Shown: positions 7,936-17,062 of the stretch, piece by piece | Position numbering within the stretch: position 1 is the stretch's first letter | How the letters are laid out: every line of letters starts with the position of its first letter | Origin: Umezawaea beigongshangensis | Lineage (GTDB): Bacteria; Actinomycetota; Actinomycetes; Mycobacteriales; Pseudonocardiaceae | Reading direction: 5' to 3' | Assembly: GCF_016464305.1 (NCBI RefSeq) | Contig: NZ_JAEIOJ010000004.1 | Location: 124,001 to 188,000 of the forward strand | Length of the DNA stretch: 64,000 nucleotides | The notes under the pieces: generated by a model | What the model saw: only the letters and a program-made list of their open reading frames with translations | Databases searched by the model: none | What the model was told of the DNA's origin: nothing | Position numbers and translations under genes: made by a program

Positions 7936-9654
7936 CTACGGCCTCGGCCGTTCGGTGAACTTGTCGGTCTCCTGCACCGCGTTGGGGTGAACGGGCCGGT
8001 CACCGCCCAGGCCGGGGATCAGCGACGTGCCGCGGCGGCACTGGACCGTCTGCACGAGTCCCAGCGCGAGCAGCGCGGCCAGCACCGCGAAGCCGATCCG
8101 GTAGTCCGGGGGCAGCAGCACGCCCAGCGCGCCGCCGAAGACCCAGGTGAGCTGGAGGATCGTCTCGGAGCGGCCGAACGCCGACGCCCGCGACCGCTCC
8201 GGCAGGTCGTCCTGGATCACCGCGTCCAGGTTGATCTTGGCCAGCGACGAGGCGGTCGCGCCGACGAACCCGACGACCGCCGCCGTGACCAGGCCGGGCA
8301 GCACCGCGGCCACCACGACCGACGCGAGCGCCGCGGAGACGGCGAGGACCGTCGTCCGGTCCGGGTCGCCGAAGTGCGTCCGCGCGCCGATCGCGTTGCC
8401 GGCGAAGCTGCCGATCCCGGCCGCGCCCGCGATCACGCCCAGCAGCAGGAGCTGCATGAACGCGTCGCCCTCGGTCTGCGCGCGCACCACGAACGCCGAG
8501 AACAGCATCAGGAAGCCGGTCAGCATCCGGACGCTGCCGTTGCCCCACAGCGCGACCACGACGTGCCGGCCCAGCGGCTGCCGCCGGGCGCGGTGCGGCG
8601 CCCGCCGCAGCGACGCCGGCACCTCGCCCTCGGTCACCTCGACCCGCGAGGGGATGCGCAGGCAGGTCCAGGCGTTCGTGGCGGACAGCACGGCGGTGAA
8701 CCACAGCGCGCCCGCCGGACCGAACGGGACCGACAGCCCCGCCGCGACCGCGCCGAACACCCCGCCCGCGGCGAGGCCGAACACCGTCGTGCGGGCGTTC
8801 GTCCTGGACAGCGTGATGTCCGGCGGCAGCACGCGCGGCGTGATCGCGGACTTCAGCACGGTGAACGACTTGGACAGCACCATCGAGCCCAGCGCGGCCG
8901 GGTAGAGCATCCAGTCGTCGAAGTGCAGCGCCATCACGATCGTCAGCAGCACCCGCAGCAGGCACGACGCCGCGAGCGCGAAGCGGCGGCCCCGCTGGAC
9001 GCGGTCCAGCGCCGGGCCGATGACCGGCGCGACGAGCGCGAACGGCGCGACCGTGATCAGCAGGTACAGGGCGACCTTGCCCTTGCTCTCCCCGGCGGCG
9101 GCGGAGAAGAACAGCGTGTTCGCCAGCGCCACGGCCATCGCGGCGTCGGCGGCGTAGTTCAGCATCACCGCGTAGGTGAGCGACGACAGGCCGGACTGCT
9201 TCGCGCCGTCGGCGTGCAGGGCGCGGCGGAACGTCGTGACCCCCTGCTGCCCGAACTGGCGCCACCGCCAGAAGGCGACGCGCGTCACGGTCAGCTTCTT
9301 CGGCAGCTGCGGCGTGGTCCGCCGCTCGTCCGGGGGCTCCAGCCGGTGCTCGTCCAGCGGCGGCACGCCCGTCGGGTACGGCCTGGTGTCGCGCGGGCGT
9401 CCCGGCGGCGGAGGTCGCCGCACGGGCCGGGTGACGAAGTCCTCGTCCTCCTCCCACGGCCTGCGCCCGGCGGGCTGCCGGGGAGGCGGAGGTGGTGGCT
9501 GCCGGTGAGGCTGGGGCGCCGGCGCCTGCTGCCGGGGCGGCCACTGGACGACGCCCTCGTGCCGGCCCGGCTCCCGGCGCGTCCTCCTGCCGCCGCTCCA
9601 CCCCCTGGTGCGCGGAGCGCCCCGCGACGGTTCTTCGGAGCCGGATCGCTTCAC
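7936..9654 (-). CDS. MFS transporter with long proline-rich cytosolic N-terminus
   Basis: A 572-residue major facilitator. The first ~120 residues are hydrophilic, rich in Pro, Arg and Gln with several polyproline runs, and are probably a disordered cytosolic extension. The rest has about 12 hydrophobic segments with MFS loop features such as DRVQRGRR between helices 2 and 3. It matches the actinobacterial family represented by Rv0876c, of unknown substrate. I use the GTG at 9654, which has an AGGA site 8 bases upstream; longer open frame upstream runs into the PLP-enzyme gene. It probably forms an operon with the DUF2771 lipoprotein downstream and possibly the PLP enzyme upstream. Confidence 0.87.
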   Translation of the reverse strand: MKRSGSEEPSRGAPRTRGWSGGRRTRREPGRHEGVVQWPPRQQAPAPQPHRQPPPPPPRQPAGRRPWEEDEDFVTRPVRRPPPPGRPRDTRPYPTGVPPLDEHRLEPPDERRTTPQLPKKLTVTRVAFWRWRQFGQQGVTTFRRALHADGAKQSGLSSLTYAVMLNYAADAAMAVALANTLFFSAAAGESKGKVALYLLITVAPFALVAPVIGPALDRVQRGRRFALAASCLLRVLLTIVMALHFDDWMLYPAALGSMVLSKSFTVLKSAITPRVLPPDITLSRTNARTTVFGLAAGGVFGAVAAGLSVPFGPAGALWFTAVLSATNAWTCLRIPSRVEVTEGEVPASLRRAPHRARRQPLGRHVVVALWGNGSVRMLTGFLMLFSAFVVRAQTEGDAFMQLLLLGVIAGAAGIGSFAGNAIGARTHFGDPDRTTVLAVSAALASVVVAAVLPGLVTAAVVGFVGATASSLAKINLDAVIQDDLPERSRASAFGRSETILQLTWVFGGALGVLLPPDYRIGFAVLAALLALGLVQTVQCRRGTSLIPGLGGDRPVHPNAVQETDKFTERPRP

Positions 9655-9694
9655 GCTCTCATCCTGCCCGAACGGGACCGCCCGTGTGTGGCGT

Positions 9695-10612
9695 TCACTC
9701 CCCGGGGTCGGCGTTTCCCCCGGTGAGAACGGTCGCGCAGCGCTCGCGCGAGGGCGCGTACGCGGCGATGGCCGCCAGCCCCGCCGCCCCCGACGGCTCC
9801 AGCACGAGACCGAGCGTGCGCCGCGCCAGGTCCACGGCCGAGCGCATCGCGTCGTCCGAGACGAGCACCACGTCGTCCACGACCTCCACCAGCCGGGTGA
9901 GGGACTCGCGCACCGGCGTGCGCACCGCCAGTCCGTCCGCGATCGTGTCCGCGCGGTCGGACTGCACGACCTGACCGACCTGCCAGCTGTCGGCCATGCT
10001 GGGCGCGCCCTGGGCGCACACGCCGACGACGCGCGTGCGCGGGGCGTGCTTCTTGGACCACACGGCGATCCCGGCGATGAGCGACCCGTCGCCCAGGGGC
10101 ACGTAGATCGTGTCGAACGGCCCGGCCGGGAGCAGCTCCACCGCGATGCTGCCCGCGCCCTCGGCCAGCGCGGGCTCCCTGCCGTCCTCCAGGAACACCC
10201 GGTTCCCACCGCGCGCGTGGTCGCGGGCCCGCGTCTTGGCGTCGGTGAAGTCGCCCTCGACCGGCACGACGCGCGCCCCCATCGCGCGCATCCGCTCCAC
10301 CTTGCTCTCCGACGCGGTGGCGGAGACGAACACCTCGACGTGGAAGCCGCGCTTGCGGCCCACGTACGCCAGTGCCTGACCGAAGTTCCCGGCCGAGGCG
10401 CAGACCACCCGCGTTCCCCGCTCCAGCCGCGAGGTCGCGAAGTCCACCCCGCGCCCCTTGAAGCTGCGCAGCGGGTTGGCCGTCTCGACCTTGACCACCA
10501 CCCGCGCGTCGAGCGCCTCGTCGAGCAGGTCGTCGCGGTACTGCGGAGTGCGGCGGAACACCGGGTCGATGGTCCTGGCCGCGCGCTCTACGTTCCCCAG
10601 GTCTACGTCCAT
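9695..10612 (-). CDS. PLP-dependent threonine/serine dehydratase-like enzyme
   Basis: A 305-residue fold-type II pyridoxal-phosphate enzyme. The PLP lysine is Lys52 in SFKGRG, the phosphate-binding region appears as ASAGNFGQA, and a glycine loop as PLGDGSLIAG. A Ser-rich loop near the end (LEPSGAAGLA) matches dehydratases. It lacks the C-terminal ACT regulatory domain of biosynthetic IlvA, so it is more like a catabolic or serine-dehydratase/diaminopropionate-lyase type enzyme. The substrate is uncertain. It sits 40 bases upstream of the MFS gene on the same strand. Confidence 0.85.
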   Translation of the reverse strand: MDVDLGNVERAARTIDPVFRRTPQYRDDLLDEALDARVVVKVETANPLRSFKGRGVDFATSRLERGTRVVCASAGNFGQALAYVGRKRGFHVEVFVSATASESKVERMRAMGARVVPVEGDFTDAKTRARDHARGGNRVFLEDGREPALAEGAGSIAVELLPAGPFDTIYVPLGDGSLIAGIAVWSKKHAPRTRVVGVCAQGAPSMADSWQVGQVVQSDRADTIADGLAVRTPVRESLTRLVEVVDDVVLVSDDAMRSAVDLARRTLGLVLEPSGAAGLAAIAAYAPSRERCATVLTGGNADPGE

Positions 10613-10661
10613 GATCCCCGGACCATAGGGCCGTGTGCGCGCGGAAATCCGGCGGACCGCG

Positions 10662-11426
10662 TCACGGGCCCCCGACCAGCCGCACCCGGAAGGTGGTCGG
10701 CCAGTTCTTCCCGGTGACGAGGAACTCGTCCGTGCCGGGCACCGCGGCGATGCCGTTGAGGACGCCGGACGCGCCGGCGGGCTTCAGAGCGGCGAGGTCC
10801 GCGACCGCCGTCACGCGGCCGGAGGCGGGGTCGACGCGGACGATCTCGTCGGTCTGCCACACGTTCGCCCACACCGCGCCGCCGACGCACTCCAGCTCGT
10901 TCAGCTCCTCCACGGGCGTGCCGTCGCGGGTCACGGTCACCCGGCCCGTCTCGGCGAAGCTGGTCCGGTCGCGGAACGTCAGCTCCGGCGAGCCGTCGCT
11001 CATGACCAGCCGCGCGCCGTCGTGGCACAGCCCCCAGCCCTCGCCGTCGTAGGACACGCGGCGGAGCTCGGCCAGCGTGGCCCGGTCCCGCTCGACGGCG
11101 ACGCCGTCGCGCCAGGTGATCTGCCAGATCCGGTCGCCGACGACGGTGATCCCCTCGCCGAACAGGTCGGCCGGCAGGTCCACCCGCTCGTCGACCCGGC
11201 CGGTGTCCGGGTCGCTCGCGCGCAGGGACGACCGCCCCCGGAGACCCGTGCCCTCGTAGAGGACGCCGTCGGCCAGCTCCAGGCCCTGGGTGAACGCGTC
11301 GGCGTCGTGCGGGAGCCGCGCGATCACCTCGGGGCGCAGCGCGAGCACCTCCGGCGGCTCCGCGACGGGCACGGGCGACGCCGAGCACGCCCCCGTCAGC
11401 ACCAGCACCGGCAACACCAGGAGCAT
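10662..11426 (-). CDS. Glutaminyl-peptide cyclotransferase-like beta-propeller lipoprotein
   Basis: A 254-residue exported protein of the plant/bacterial glutamine cyclotransferase family, which makes N-terminal pyroglutamate on secreted proteins. The N-terminus is a signal sequence (MLLVLPVLVLTGACS) with a near-lipobox TGAC, so it may be lipid-anchored; position -3 is Thr instead of the usual Leu, which leaves some doubt. The mature part shows family motifs FTQGLEL, YEGTGLRG, NELE and LNGIA spread over a five-bladed propeller. The start could instead be the GTG at 11432. It is divergent from the DUF3027 gene. Confidence 0.88.
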   Translation of the reverse strand: MLLVLPVLVLTGACSASPVPVAEPPEVLALRPEVIARLPHDADAFTQGLELADGVLYEGTGLRGRSSLRASDPDTGRVDERVDLPADLFGEGITVVGDRIWQITWRDGVAVERDRATLAELRRVSYDGEGWGLCHDGARLVMSDGSPELTFRDRTSFAETGRVTVTRDGTPVEELNELECVGGAVWANVWQTDEIVRVDPASGRVTAVADLAALKPAGASGVLNGIAAVPGTDEFLVTGKNWPTTFRVRLVGGP

Positions 11427-11490
11427 CCGCACACGGGAAGGGTGGCACGTGCGCACACGTCCCGGCACGGCGTGCGGCACAATCGCAGGT

Positions 11491-12276
11491 GTGACCGCGA
11501 CGCCGACCCAGCCCAAGCCAGTGCTCGCCGACGCCGTCGACCTCGCCCGCGCCGCGGCGCAGGAGGTGGCGGGGGAGCAGAGAGTGGGCGCGCACACCGG
11601 TGTGCAGGCCGAGGACGAGTTCTCGGCCACCCACCTGTTCGACGCGCAGCACCCCGGCTACGGCGGCTGGAACTGGGCCGTCACGGTGGCGTACGCCGGT
11701 CCCGGCACGCCGGTGACGATCAGCGAGGTCGTGCTGCTGCCCGGCGCCGACGCGCTCGTCGCGCCCGCGTGGGTGCCGTGGGAGGAGCGGGTCCGCGCCG
11801 GTGACCTCGGTGTGGGCGACCTCATGCCCAGCAGGGCCGACGACCCGCGGCTGTCCCCCGGCTACCTCGCCTCCGACGACACGGGCGTCGAGGAGGTGGC
11901 GCTGGAGATCGGCCTCGGCCGCGTGCGGATGCTGTCCCGCGAGGGCCGCCTCGACGCCGCGCAGCGCTGGCAGTCCGGTGAGTTCGGCCCGCGCAGCGAC
12001 ATGGCCCGCGGCGCCCCGGCGACGTGCGGCACCTGCGGCTTCTACCTCCAGCTCTCCGGTTCGCTCGGCGCGGGGTTCGGCGTCTGCGCCAACGAGCTGA
12101 CCCCGGCGGACGGCCACGTCGTGAACGTCGAGTACGGCTGCGGCGCGCACTCCGAGGTCGCGGTCGAGGGCGGTCCCGCCATCCCGGTCGCCGACGTGAT
12201 CTACGACGACGCGCTGCTCGACGTGGAGGTCAACGTCCCGGTCGCCGCGCCGGAGGAAGCACCGGCGCAGCTGTGA
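11491..12276 (+). CDS. DUF3027 domain-containing protein
   Basis: A 261-residue cytoplasmic protein of the actinobacterial DUF3027 family, with no known function. A distinctive cysteine motif CGTCGFYLQLSGSLGAGFGVC lies near residues 175-195 and a further Cys in EYGCGAHSE, suggesting a metal-binding site. The C-terminus is acidic. The GTG start at 11491 is 8 bases after CACAAT, so it may be leaderless. Its stop overlaps the start of the GHKL ATPase gene by four bases, so the two proteins are made in a coupled fashion and probably act together. Confidence 0.85.
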   Translation: MTATPTQPKPVLADAVDLARAAAQEVAGEQRVGAHTGVQAEDEFSATHLFDAQHPGYGGWNWAVTVAYAGPGTPVTISEVVLLPGADALVAPAWVPWEERVRAGDLGVGDLMPSRADDPRLSPGYLASDDTGVEEVALEIGLGRVRMLSREGRLDAAQRWQSGEFGPRSDMARGAPATCGTCGFYLQLSGSLGAGFGVCANELTPADGHVVNVEYGCGAHSEVAVEGGPAIPVADVIYDDALLDVEVNVPVAAPEEAPAQL

Positions 12277-15191
12277 GTTCGGACCCCTTCGGCACCGGCG
12301 CGCTCCGCGACTCGGTGCTGGCCTCCTGGCGCGGCTCGCCGACCCGCTTCCGCGAGGACGCCAACGCCGAGGAGGACCTGCGCCTCGGCGGCTACCGGGA
12401 CCGGCTCCTGGTCGAGATCGCCCAGAACGCCGCCGACGCGGCCGGTGCCGAGCCGGGTGTGCTGCGACTGTCCGTCGTGGACGGTGAGCTGCGCGCCGCC
12501 AACACCGGCGCTCCGCTGGACGCGGACGGCGTCGCCGCGCTGGCCTCGCTGCGCGCCTCGGCCAAGAGCGCGGGGACCGTCGGCCGGTTCGGCGTCGGGT
12601 TCGCCGCCGTGCTCGCGGTCACCGACGCCCCGCGGGTGGTCTCGTCCACCGGCGGTGTCGCGTTCTCCGCCGACCGCACCCGCGAGGCCCTGCCGGACCT
12701 GGCCGAGCTGCGCGGTGGCGACGTGCCCGTGCTGCGGCTGGTGTGGCCGACCGACGAGGGCGGTGTCCCCGAGGGCTTCACCACCGAGGTCAGGCTCCCG
12801 CTGCGTCCCGGCGTCGACTCCGACGCGCTGGTCGCGGGCTTCGTCGAACAGGTGCCGGACCTGCTGCTCGCCCTGCCCGGCCTCGGCCGGGTGGAGATCG
12901 GCGACCGCGCCTGGTCGCGCGAGGAGCCGACGGAGAACACCGTGCTGCTGCACGGCCCCGCCGGCACGACGCGCTGGCTCGTGCACCGCGCCGGGGGCGA
13001 GCTGCCGGACGAGGCCGTGAGCGCGCTGGGCGTCGAGGCGCAGGACCGGCCGAGGTGGACGGTGTGCTGGGCCGTGCCGCTGCGCGACGACGAACCCGTG
13101 CCGCTGACCTCGGACGTGCTGCACGCCCCGACCCCCACCGACGAGCGGCTGTCGCTGCCCGCGCGGCTGCTCGCGACCATGCCGGTCGAGCCGTCCCGGC
13201 GGCGCGTCCTGCCCGGTCCCGCGACGACGGCCGTGCTGACCGAGGCCGCCCGCGAGTACCCGGCGCTGGTCGCGGCGCTGCCCGCGATGTTCCGCACCGC
13301 GCTCGTCCCGCTGCCCGGCTTCCCGCTGTCCGAGGTGGACGACGTGCTCCGCGCGCTCGTGCTCGCCCGGCTGCGGGAGACGGAGTGGCTGCCGCTGGCC
13401 ACCGGCGAGTGGGCCGCCCCGGCCCGTTCCCGCGTGCTCGACGCGGCGTCGGAGGACCTGGTCGACCTGCTGGAGGACGTCGTCCCCGGCCTGCTCGACG
13501 CCGAGCTAACCCTCCCCGAGCACGCGCGGGCGCTGGCCGCGCTCGACGTGCCCCGGCTGGGCGTGGCGCAGGTCGCCGCGGCGCTGGCCGGGCTGAGCGG
13601 CGAGCCGGACTGGTGGCGGCGGCTCTACGCCGCGCTGCTGCCGATCGCCGAGGTCGACCCGCAGGCCCGCGAGGAGCTGGGCGCGCTGCCCGTGCCCCTG
13701 GCCGACGGCCGCACGGTGTCCAGCCCGCGCGGCGTCCTGGTGTTCGACGCCGACCCCGCGATCCTCGACCTGCTCGCGAGCGTCGACGTGTCCGGTCTGC
13801 GCATCGTCCACCCCGACGCGGTCCACCCGCTGTTGCTGCTGCTCGGCGCGCAGGAGGCGGGTCCGGTCGAGCTGCTCGACTCCGCCGCGCTGCGCGAGGC
13901 CGTGCACCGCAGCGTCGAGGAGGCCGAGGCCGGGCTCGACACCGCCGACCTGGTGCGCGTCGTGCTGCGCCTGGTCGAGCACGCCGGTGTGCGCTCGGGG
14001 GAGCAGCCGTGGCTGTCCGAGCTGGCCCTGCCCGGCGCCGGCGGCGAGTGGCACCGCGCCGACGAGTACGTGCTGCCCGACTCGACGCTGCGCGACCTGC
14101 TCGCGCGGGACGCGCCGGTGCGGGTGCTGGCCGCCGAGTTCGCCGAGAGCTGGCCGCGCGAGGTGCTCGCCGCCGTCGGCGTGATCGACGGGTTCGCGCT
14201 GGTCGTGGACGAGCTGCCGACCGCGCCCGAGCACGACCTCCCCGACGAGGAGGAGTGGTGGGACGCGCTGCCCGAGCCGCCGAACCGGCTCGTCGGCATC
14301 CGCGACCTCGACCTGATCGCCGACACGGCGTGGCCGCGGGCGCTGCGGCTGCTCGCCGGGGACCCGGTCACGGCGCGCGCCCTGCGCGACCCGGACGGCC
14401 ACCCGGCGTGGTGGATCTCGCGGCACGCGCTGCTCGCCGGTCGTGCGCCGCGGCACTGGCGGCTGTCCGACGCCGAGGAGCTGACCGGCCTCTACGACCC
14501 CGTCCCGGACACCGGCCTCGACCGGTCGCTGCTGGAGCTGATCGGCGTGCGCGCCGACCTCGTGGTGGAGGACGTGGCCGACGCCTCCGACCTGCTGGCC
14601 CGGCTCGGCGACCCCGACCGGCAGATCCCGGCCGGGGTGGTGCTGCGGGCGCACGCCGAACTGGCCGACGCCGACGTGGACCCGGCGCGGGTCGACCTGC
14701 CGGACCACGTGCGCGTGCTGTCCGGCGGGGTCGCGGACGCCGAGTCCGTCGTCGTGGTCGACCTGCCGTGGCTGTTCGGCGTCGTGCCCGCCGAGCGGGT
14801 GCTGGCCACGCCGTCGGTGGACGAGGACACCGCGCGTGCGCTGGCCGAGCTGCTGGACCTGCCGCTCGCCTCCGAGGAGCTCGGCGGGACGGTGCTGGGT
14901 GACGGCGACCCGGTGAGCTGGCAGGACCTCGGCGCGGTGCGCGTGGCGTGCGAGCTGCTGGACGTGCCCCTGCCGGAGGGCGGGGTCGTCGTCCACGACC
15001 GGCTGGTCGTGGTGGACGGCGGTGGCGTCGAGCACGAGGTGCCCTGGTGGACGGCCGACGGCGTCCCGCACGCCGCCGACACGCCGGAGGGGCTGGCGCG
15101 CGCGCTCGCCTGGACGTCCGGGCGCTGGGCCGAGCGGCACGCGTTCGCCGCGCTCGTCGCCGAGCCCACGCCCGCCGTGCTGCTCGGATAG
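12273..15191 (+). CDS. Sacsin-like GHKL/HSP90-type ATPase, 972 residues
   Basis: A large cytoplasmic protein whose first ~250 residues form a GHKL (Bergerat-fold) ATPase domain of the HSP90/sacsin type. The N-box is LLVEIAQNAADAAG with Asn52, the D/G-box equivalent is ANTGAPLD (about 77-84), and the glycine lid is GRFGVGFAAV (104-113). The remaining ~700 residues are acidic, Leu- and Asp-rich and without domains I recognise. This resembles the proteins annotated as molecular chaperone Hsp90 in Pseudonocardiaceae, but it lacks the middle and C-terminal HSP90 domains, so a chaperone role is not shown. The start is a GTG overlapping the DUF3027 stop. An alternative is a defence- or repair-related GHKL ATPase. 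Confidence 0.85.
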   Translation: MSSDPFGTGALRDSVLASWRGSPTRFREDANAEEDLRLGGYRDRLLVEIAQNAADAAGAEPGVLRLSVVDGELRAANTGAPLDADGVAALASLRASAKSAGTVGRFGVGFAAVLAVTDAPRVVSSTGGVAFSADRTREALPDLAELRGGDVPVLRLVWPTDEGGVPEGFTTEVRLPLRPGVDSDALVAGFVEQVPDLLLALPGLGRVEIGDRAWSREEPTENTVLLHGPAGTTRWLVHRAGGELPDEAVSALGVEAQDRPRWTVCWAVPLRDDEPVPLTSDVLHAPTPTDERLSLPARLLATMPVEPSRRRVLPGPATTAVLTEAAREYPALVAALPAMFRTALVPLPGFPLSEVDDVLRALVLARLRETEWLPLATGEWAAPARSRVLDAASEDLVDLLEDVVPGLLDAELTLPEHARALAALDVPRLGVAQVAAALAGLSGEPDWWRRLYAALLPIAEVDPQAREELGALPVPLADGRTVSSPRGVLVFDADPAILDLLASVDVSGLRIVHPDAVHPLLLLLGAQEAGPVELLDSAALREAVHRSVEEAEAGLDTADLVRVVLRLVEHAGVRSGEQPWLSELALPGAGGEWHRADEYVLPDSTLRDLLARDAPVRVLAAEFAESWPREVLAAVGVIDGFALVVDELPTAPEHDLPDEEEWWDALPEPPNRLVGIRDLDLIADTAWPRALRLLAGDPVTARALRDPDGHPAWWISRHALLAGRAPRHWRLSDAEELTGLYDPVPDTGLDRSLLELIGVRADLVVEDVADASDLLARLGDPDRQIPAGVVLRAHAELADADVDPARVDLPDHVRVLSGGVADAESVVVVDLPWLFGVVPAERVLATPSVDEDTARALAELLDLPLASEELGGTVLGDGDPVSWQDLGAVRVACELLDVPLPEGGVVVHDRLVVVDGGGVEHEVPWWTADGVPHAADTPEGLARALAWTSGRWAERHAFAALVAEPTPAVLLG

Positions 15192-15196
15192 GTGAT

Positions 15197-15472
15197 CTAC
15201 AGCCCCGTCTGGGCGGTGCGCGATCCGCGTCGAGCTGCCCCGCGTTGCCAGCGGAACAGGCCGTGCCCGATGATCCCCAGCGCGAAGCCGCAGAGGCTGG
15301 CCCACACCCAGGTCGTGGTGTCCGCGTCGAAGGCGAGCCGTGCGACGAGCAGCACCACGAGTGCCAGGCCCCACAGCGCCGTGCCACCGACGATCGCGGG
15401 CACCGGGTCCGCGAGACGCGGCGGCAGCGGCGGGGGACTCGGCAACGGGTCGATCTCGGACGGTTCGGCCAC
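15197..15472 (-). CDS. DUF2530 family two-helix membrane protein
   Basis: A 91-residue protein with a Pro-rich hydrophilic N-terminus (about 1-25) and two hydrophobic segments (about 27-47 and 55-72), ending in a basic tail RWQRGAARRGSR. The layout matches the actinobacterial DUF2530 family of unknown function. I start at the GTG at 15472; the open frame continues upstream but into the divergent permease gene. It converges on the GHKL ATPase gene with only 5 bases between the stops. Confidence 0.75.
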   Translation of the reverse strand: MAEPSEIDPLPSPPPLPPRLADPVPAIVGGTALWGLALVVLLVARLAFDADTTTWVWASLCGFALGIIGHGLFRWQRGAARRGSRTAQTGL

Positions 15473-15548
15473 GTCGCGGAGATTACCCGGCCGGAACACG
15501 CGTGGGGCAGGCTCACGTGCCGAGAACCGCCGCACCGAGGGGAAGCGC

Positions 15549-17012
15549 ATGGCCACGACGACGTCGACGCCGTCGAAGATCGACGGGTTCTTCAAGATCT
15601 CCGAGCGCGGCTCGACGATCGGGCGGGAGGTGCGCGGCGGGCTCGTCACGTTCGTGACGATGGCCTACATCGTCGTGCTGAACCCGCTGATCCTGGGCAG
15701 CTTCTCGGCCGACGACGCGGGGGCGAAGAAGGACGTGCTCGGCGCGGTCCTGCCCGTGCCGCAGGTCGCCGCCGTGACGGCCCTCGTCGCCGGTGTCACG
15801 ACCATCCTGTTCGGGCTGGTGTCGAACCTGCCGTTCGCGATGGCGGCCGGGCTCGGCATCAACAGCTTCGTGGCCGTCACGATGGTGCCGCAGATGACCT
15901 GGCCGGAGGCGATGGGCCTGATCGTCGTCAACGGCGTCGTCGTGCTGCTGCTCGTCGTCACCGGTGTGCGCAAGGCGGTGTTCAACGCCGTGCCCGCCGA
16001 GCTGAAGGCGGCCATCGCCGTCGGCATCGGCCTGTTCATCTGCTTCATCGGCCTGGTCGACTCCGGGTTCGTGCGGCGGCTGCCCGACGCGGCGAACACC
16101 ACCGTGCCCGTGGGACTGGGCATCGACAACTCCATCGCCTCCTGGCCGACGCTGGTCTTCGTCGTGGGGCTCCTGCTGATCGGCGTCCTGATGGCCCGCC
16201 GGGTGAAGGGCGCGATCCTCGTCGGCGTGCTGGCGACCACCGTGCTGGCCGTGGTGCTGGAGGCGGTCGTGCACGCCGGTCCGTCCGGGGGCACCGACCC
16301 CGGGGGCTGGAACCTCGGCTACCCGGCCGTGCCCGACTCGGTGTTCGGCCTGCCCGACCTGTCGCTGCTGGGCGACGTGTCGTTCGGCGCGTGGACCCGC
16401 GTCCCGGCGATCACCGCCGCGCTGCTCGTGTTCACCCTCGTGCTGACGGACTTCTTCGACACCGTCGGCACCATGACGGGCCTGGGCAAGGAGGCGGGTC
16501 TGGTGGACGAGCGGGGCCAGCTGCCGGACGTGAACCGGGCGCTGTTCGTCGACGGCCTCGGCGCGGTGGCCGGTGGCGCCGCGTCCGCGTCGTCCAACAC
16601 CGTCTTCGTGGAGTCGGCCTCGGGCATCGCGGAGGGCGCGCGGACGGGCCTGGCGAACGTCGTGACGGGTCTGCTGTTCCTCGCCGCGATGTTCTTCACC
16701 CCGCTCTACCAGGTCATCCCCGTCGAGGCGGCGGCACCGGCGCTGGTGATCGTCGGCGCGCTGATGATGACGCAGGTCAAGGAGATCGACTTCGGCGACT
16801 TCTCCGTGGCGCTGCCCGCGTTCCTCACGATGGTGGTCATGCCGTTCACCTACTCGATCGCCAACGGCATCGGCGCGGGGTTCGTCAGCTACGTGCTGCT
16901 GCGCGCGCTGACCGGGCGCGCTCGCAGCGTCCACCCGCTGATGTGGGTGGTGGCCGCCGCGTTCGTCCTCTACTTCGCGATCGGGCCGATCCGGGCCCTG
17001 CTGGCCCCGTGA
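15549..17012 (+). CDS. AzgA-type NCS2 purine permease
   Basis: A 487-residue inner-membrane nucleobase:cation symporter of the AzgA-like NCS2 branch (adenine/guanine/hypoxanthine uptake). About 13 hydrophobic segments are visible, with family features TFVTMAYIVVLNP near the N-terminus, AAGLGINSFVA, TDFFDTVGTMTGLGKEAG and the ASSNTVFVESASGIAEGARTG region. Start is the ATG at 15549 with a GAGGGGAAG ribosome site. Transcribed toward the MarR gene, which has its own leaderless promoter 40 bases later. Confidence 0.92.
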   Translation: MATTTSTPSKIDGFFKISERGSTIGREVRGGLVTFVTMAYIVVLNPLILGSFSADDAGAKKDVLGAVLPVPQVAAVTALVAGVTTILFGLVSNLPFAMAAGLGINSFVAVTMVPQMTWPEAMGLIVVNGVVVLLLVVTGVRKAVFNAVPAELKAAIAVGIGLFICFIGLVDSGFVRRLPDAANTTVPVGLGIDNSIASWPTLVFVVGLLLIGVLMARRVKGAILVGVLATTVLAVVLEAVVHAGPSGGTDPGGWNLGYPAVPDSVFGLPDLSLLGDVSFGAWTRVPAITAALLVFTLVLTDFFDTVGTMTGLGKEAGLVDERGQLPDVNRALFVDGLGAVAGGAASASSNTVFVESASGIAEGARTGLANVVTGLLFLAAMFFTPLYQVIPVEAAAPALVIVGALMMTQVKEIDFGDFSVALPAFLTMVVMPFTYSIANGIGAGFVSYVLLRALTGRARSVHPLMWVVAAAFVLYFAIGPIRALLAP

Positions 17013-17050
17013 CGCCCCGTTCGGCGCCACTGCCGGGTGAGATCGTGAGG

Positions 17051-17056
17051 TAGGCT
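17051..17056 (+). promoter_or_regulatory. -10 element TAGGCT of a leaderless promoter
   Basis: TAGGCTAACGAC directly precedes the GTG at 17063, and the hexamer ends 7 bases before it. The identical TAGGCTAACGA stretch precedes the GTG of the MFS gene at 36422. It also resembles half of an IdeR iron box, but has no dyad. Confidence 0.55.
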
Positions 17057-17062
17057 AACGAC

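Noticed and set aside
7936-10209. 757-residue MFS protein starting at 10209
   Set aside because: The first 185 residues come from out-of-frame reading of the PLP-enzyme gene; the GTG at 9654 with an AGGA site is the better start.
17051-17060. IdeR iron box in front of the MarR gene
   Set aside because: Only a half-site (TAGGCTAAC) without a dyad; it is better explained as a leaderless -10, as before the gene at 36422.
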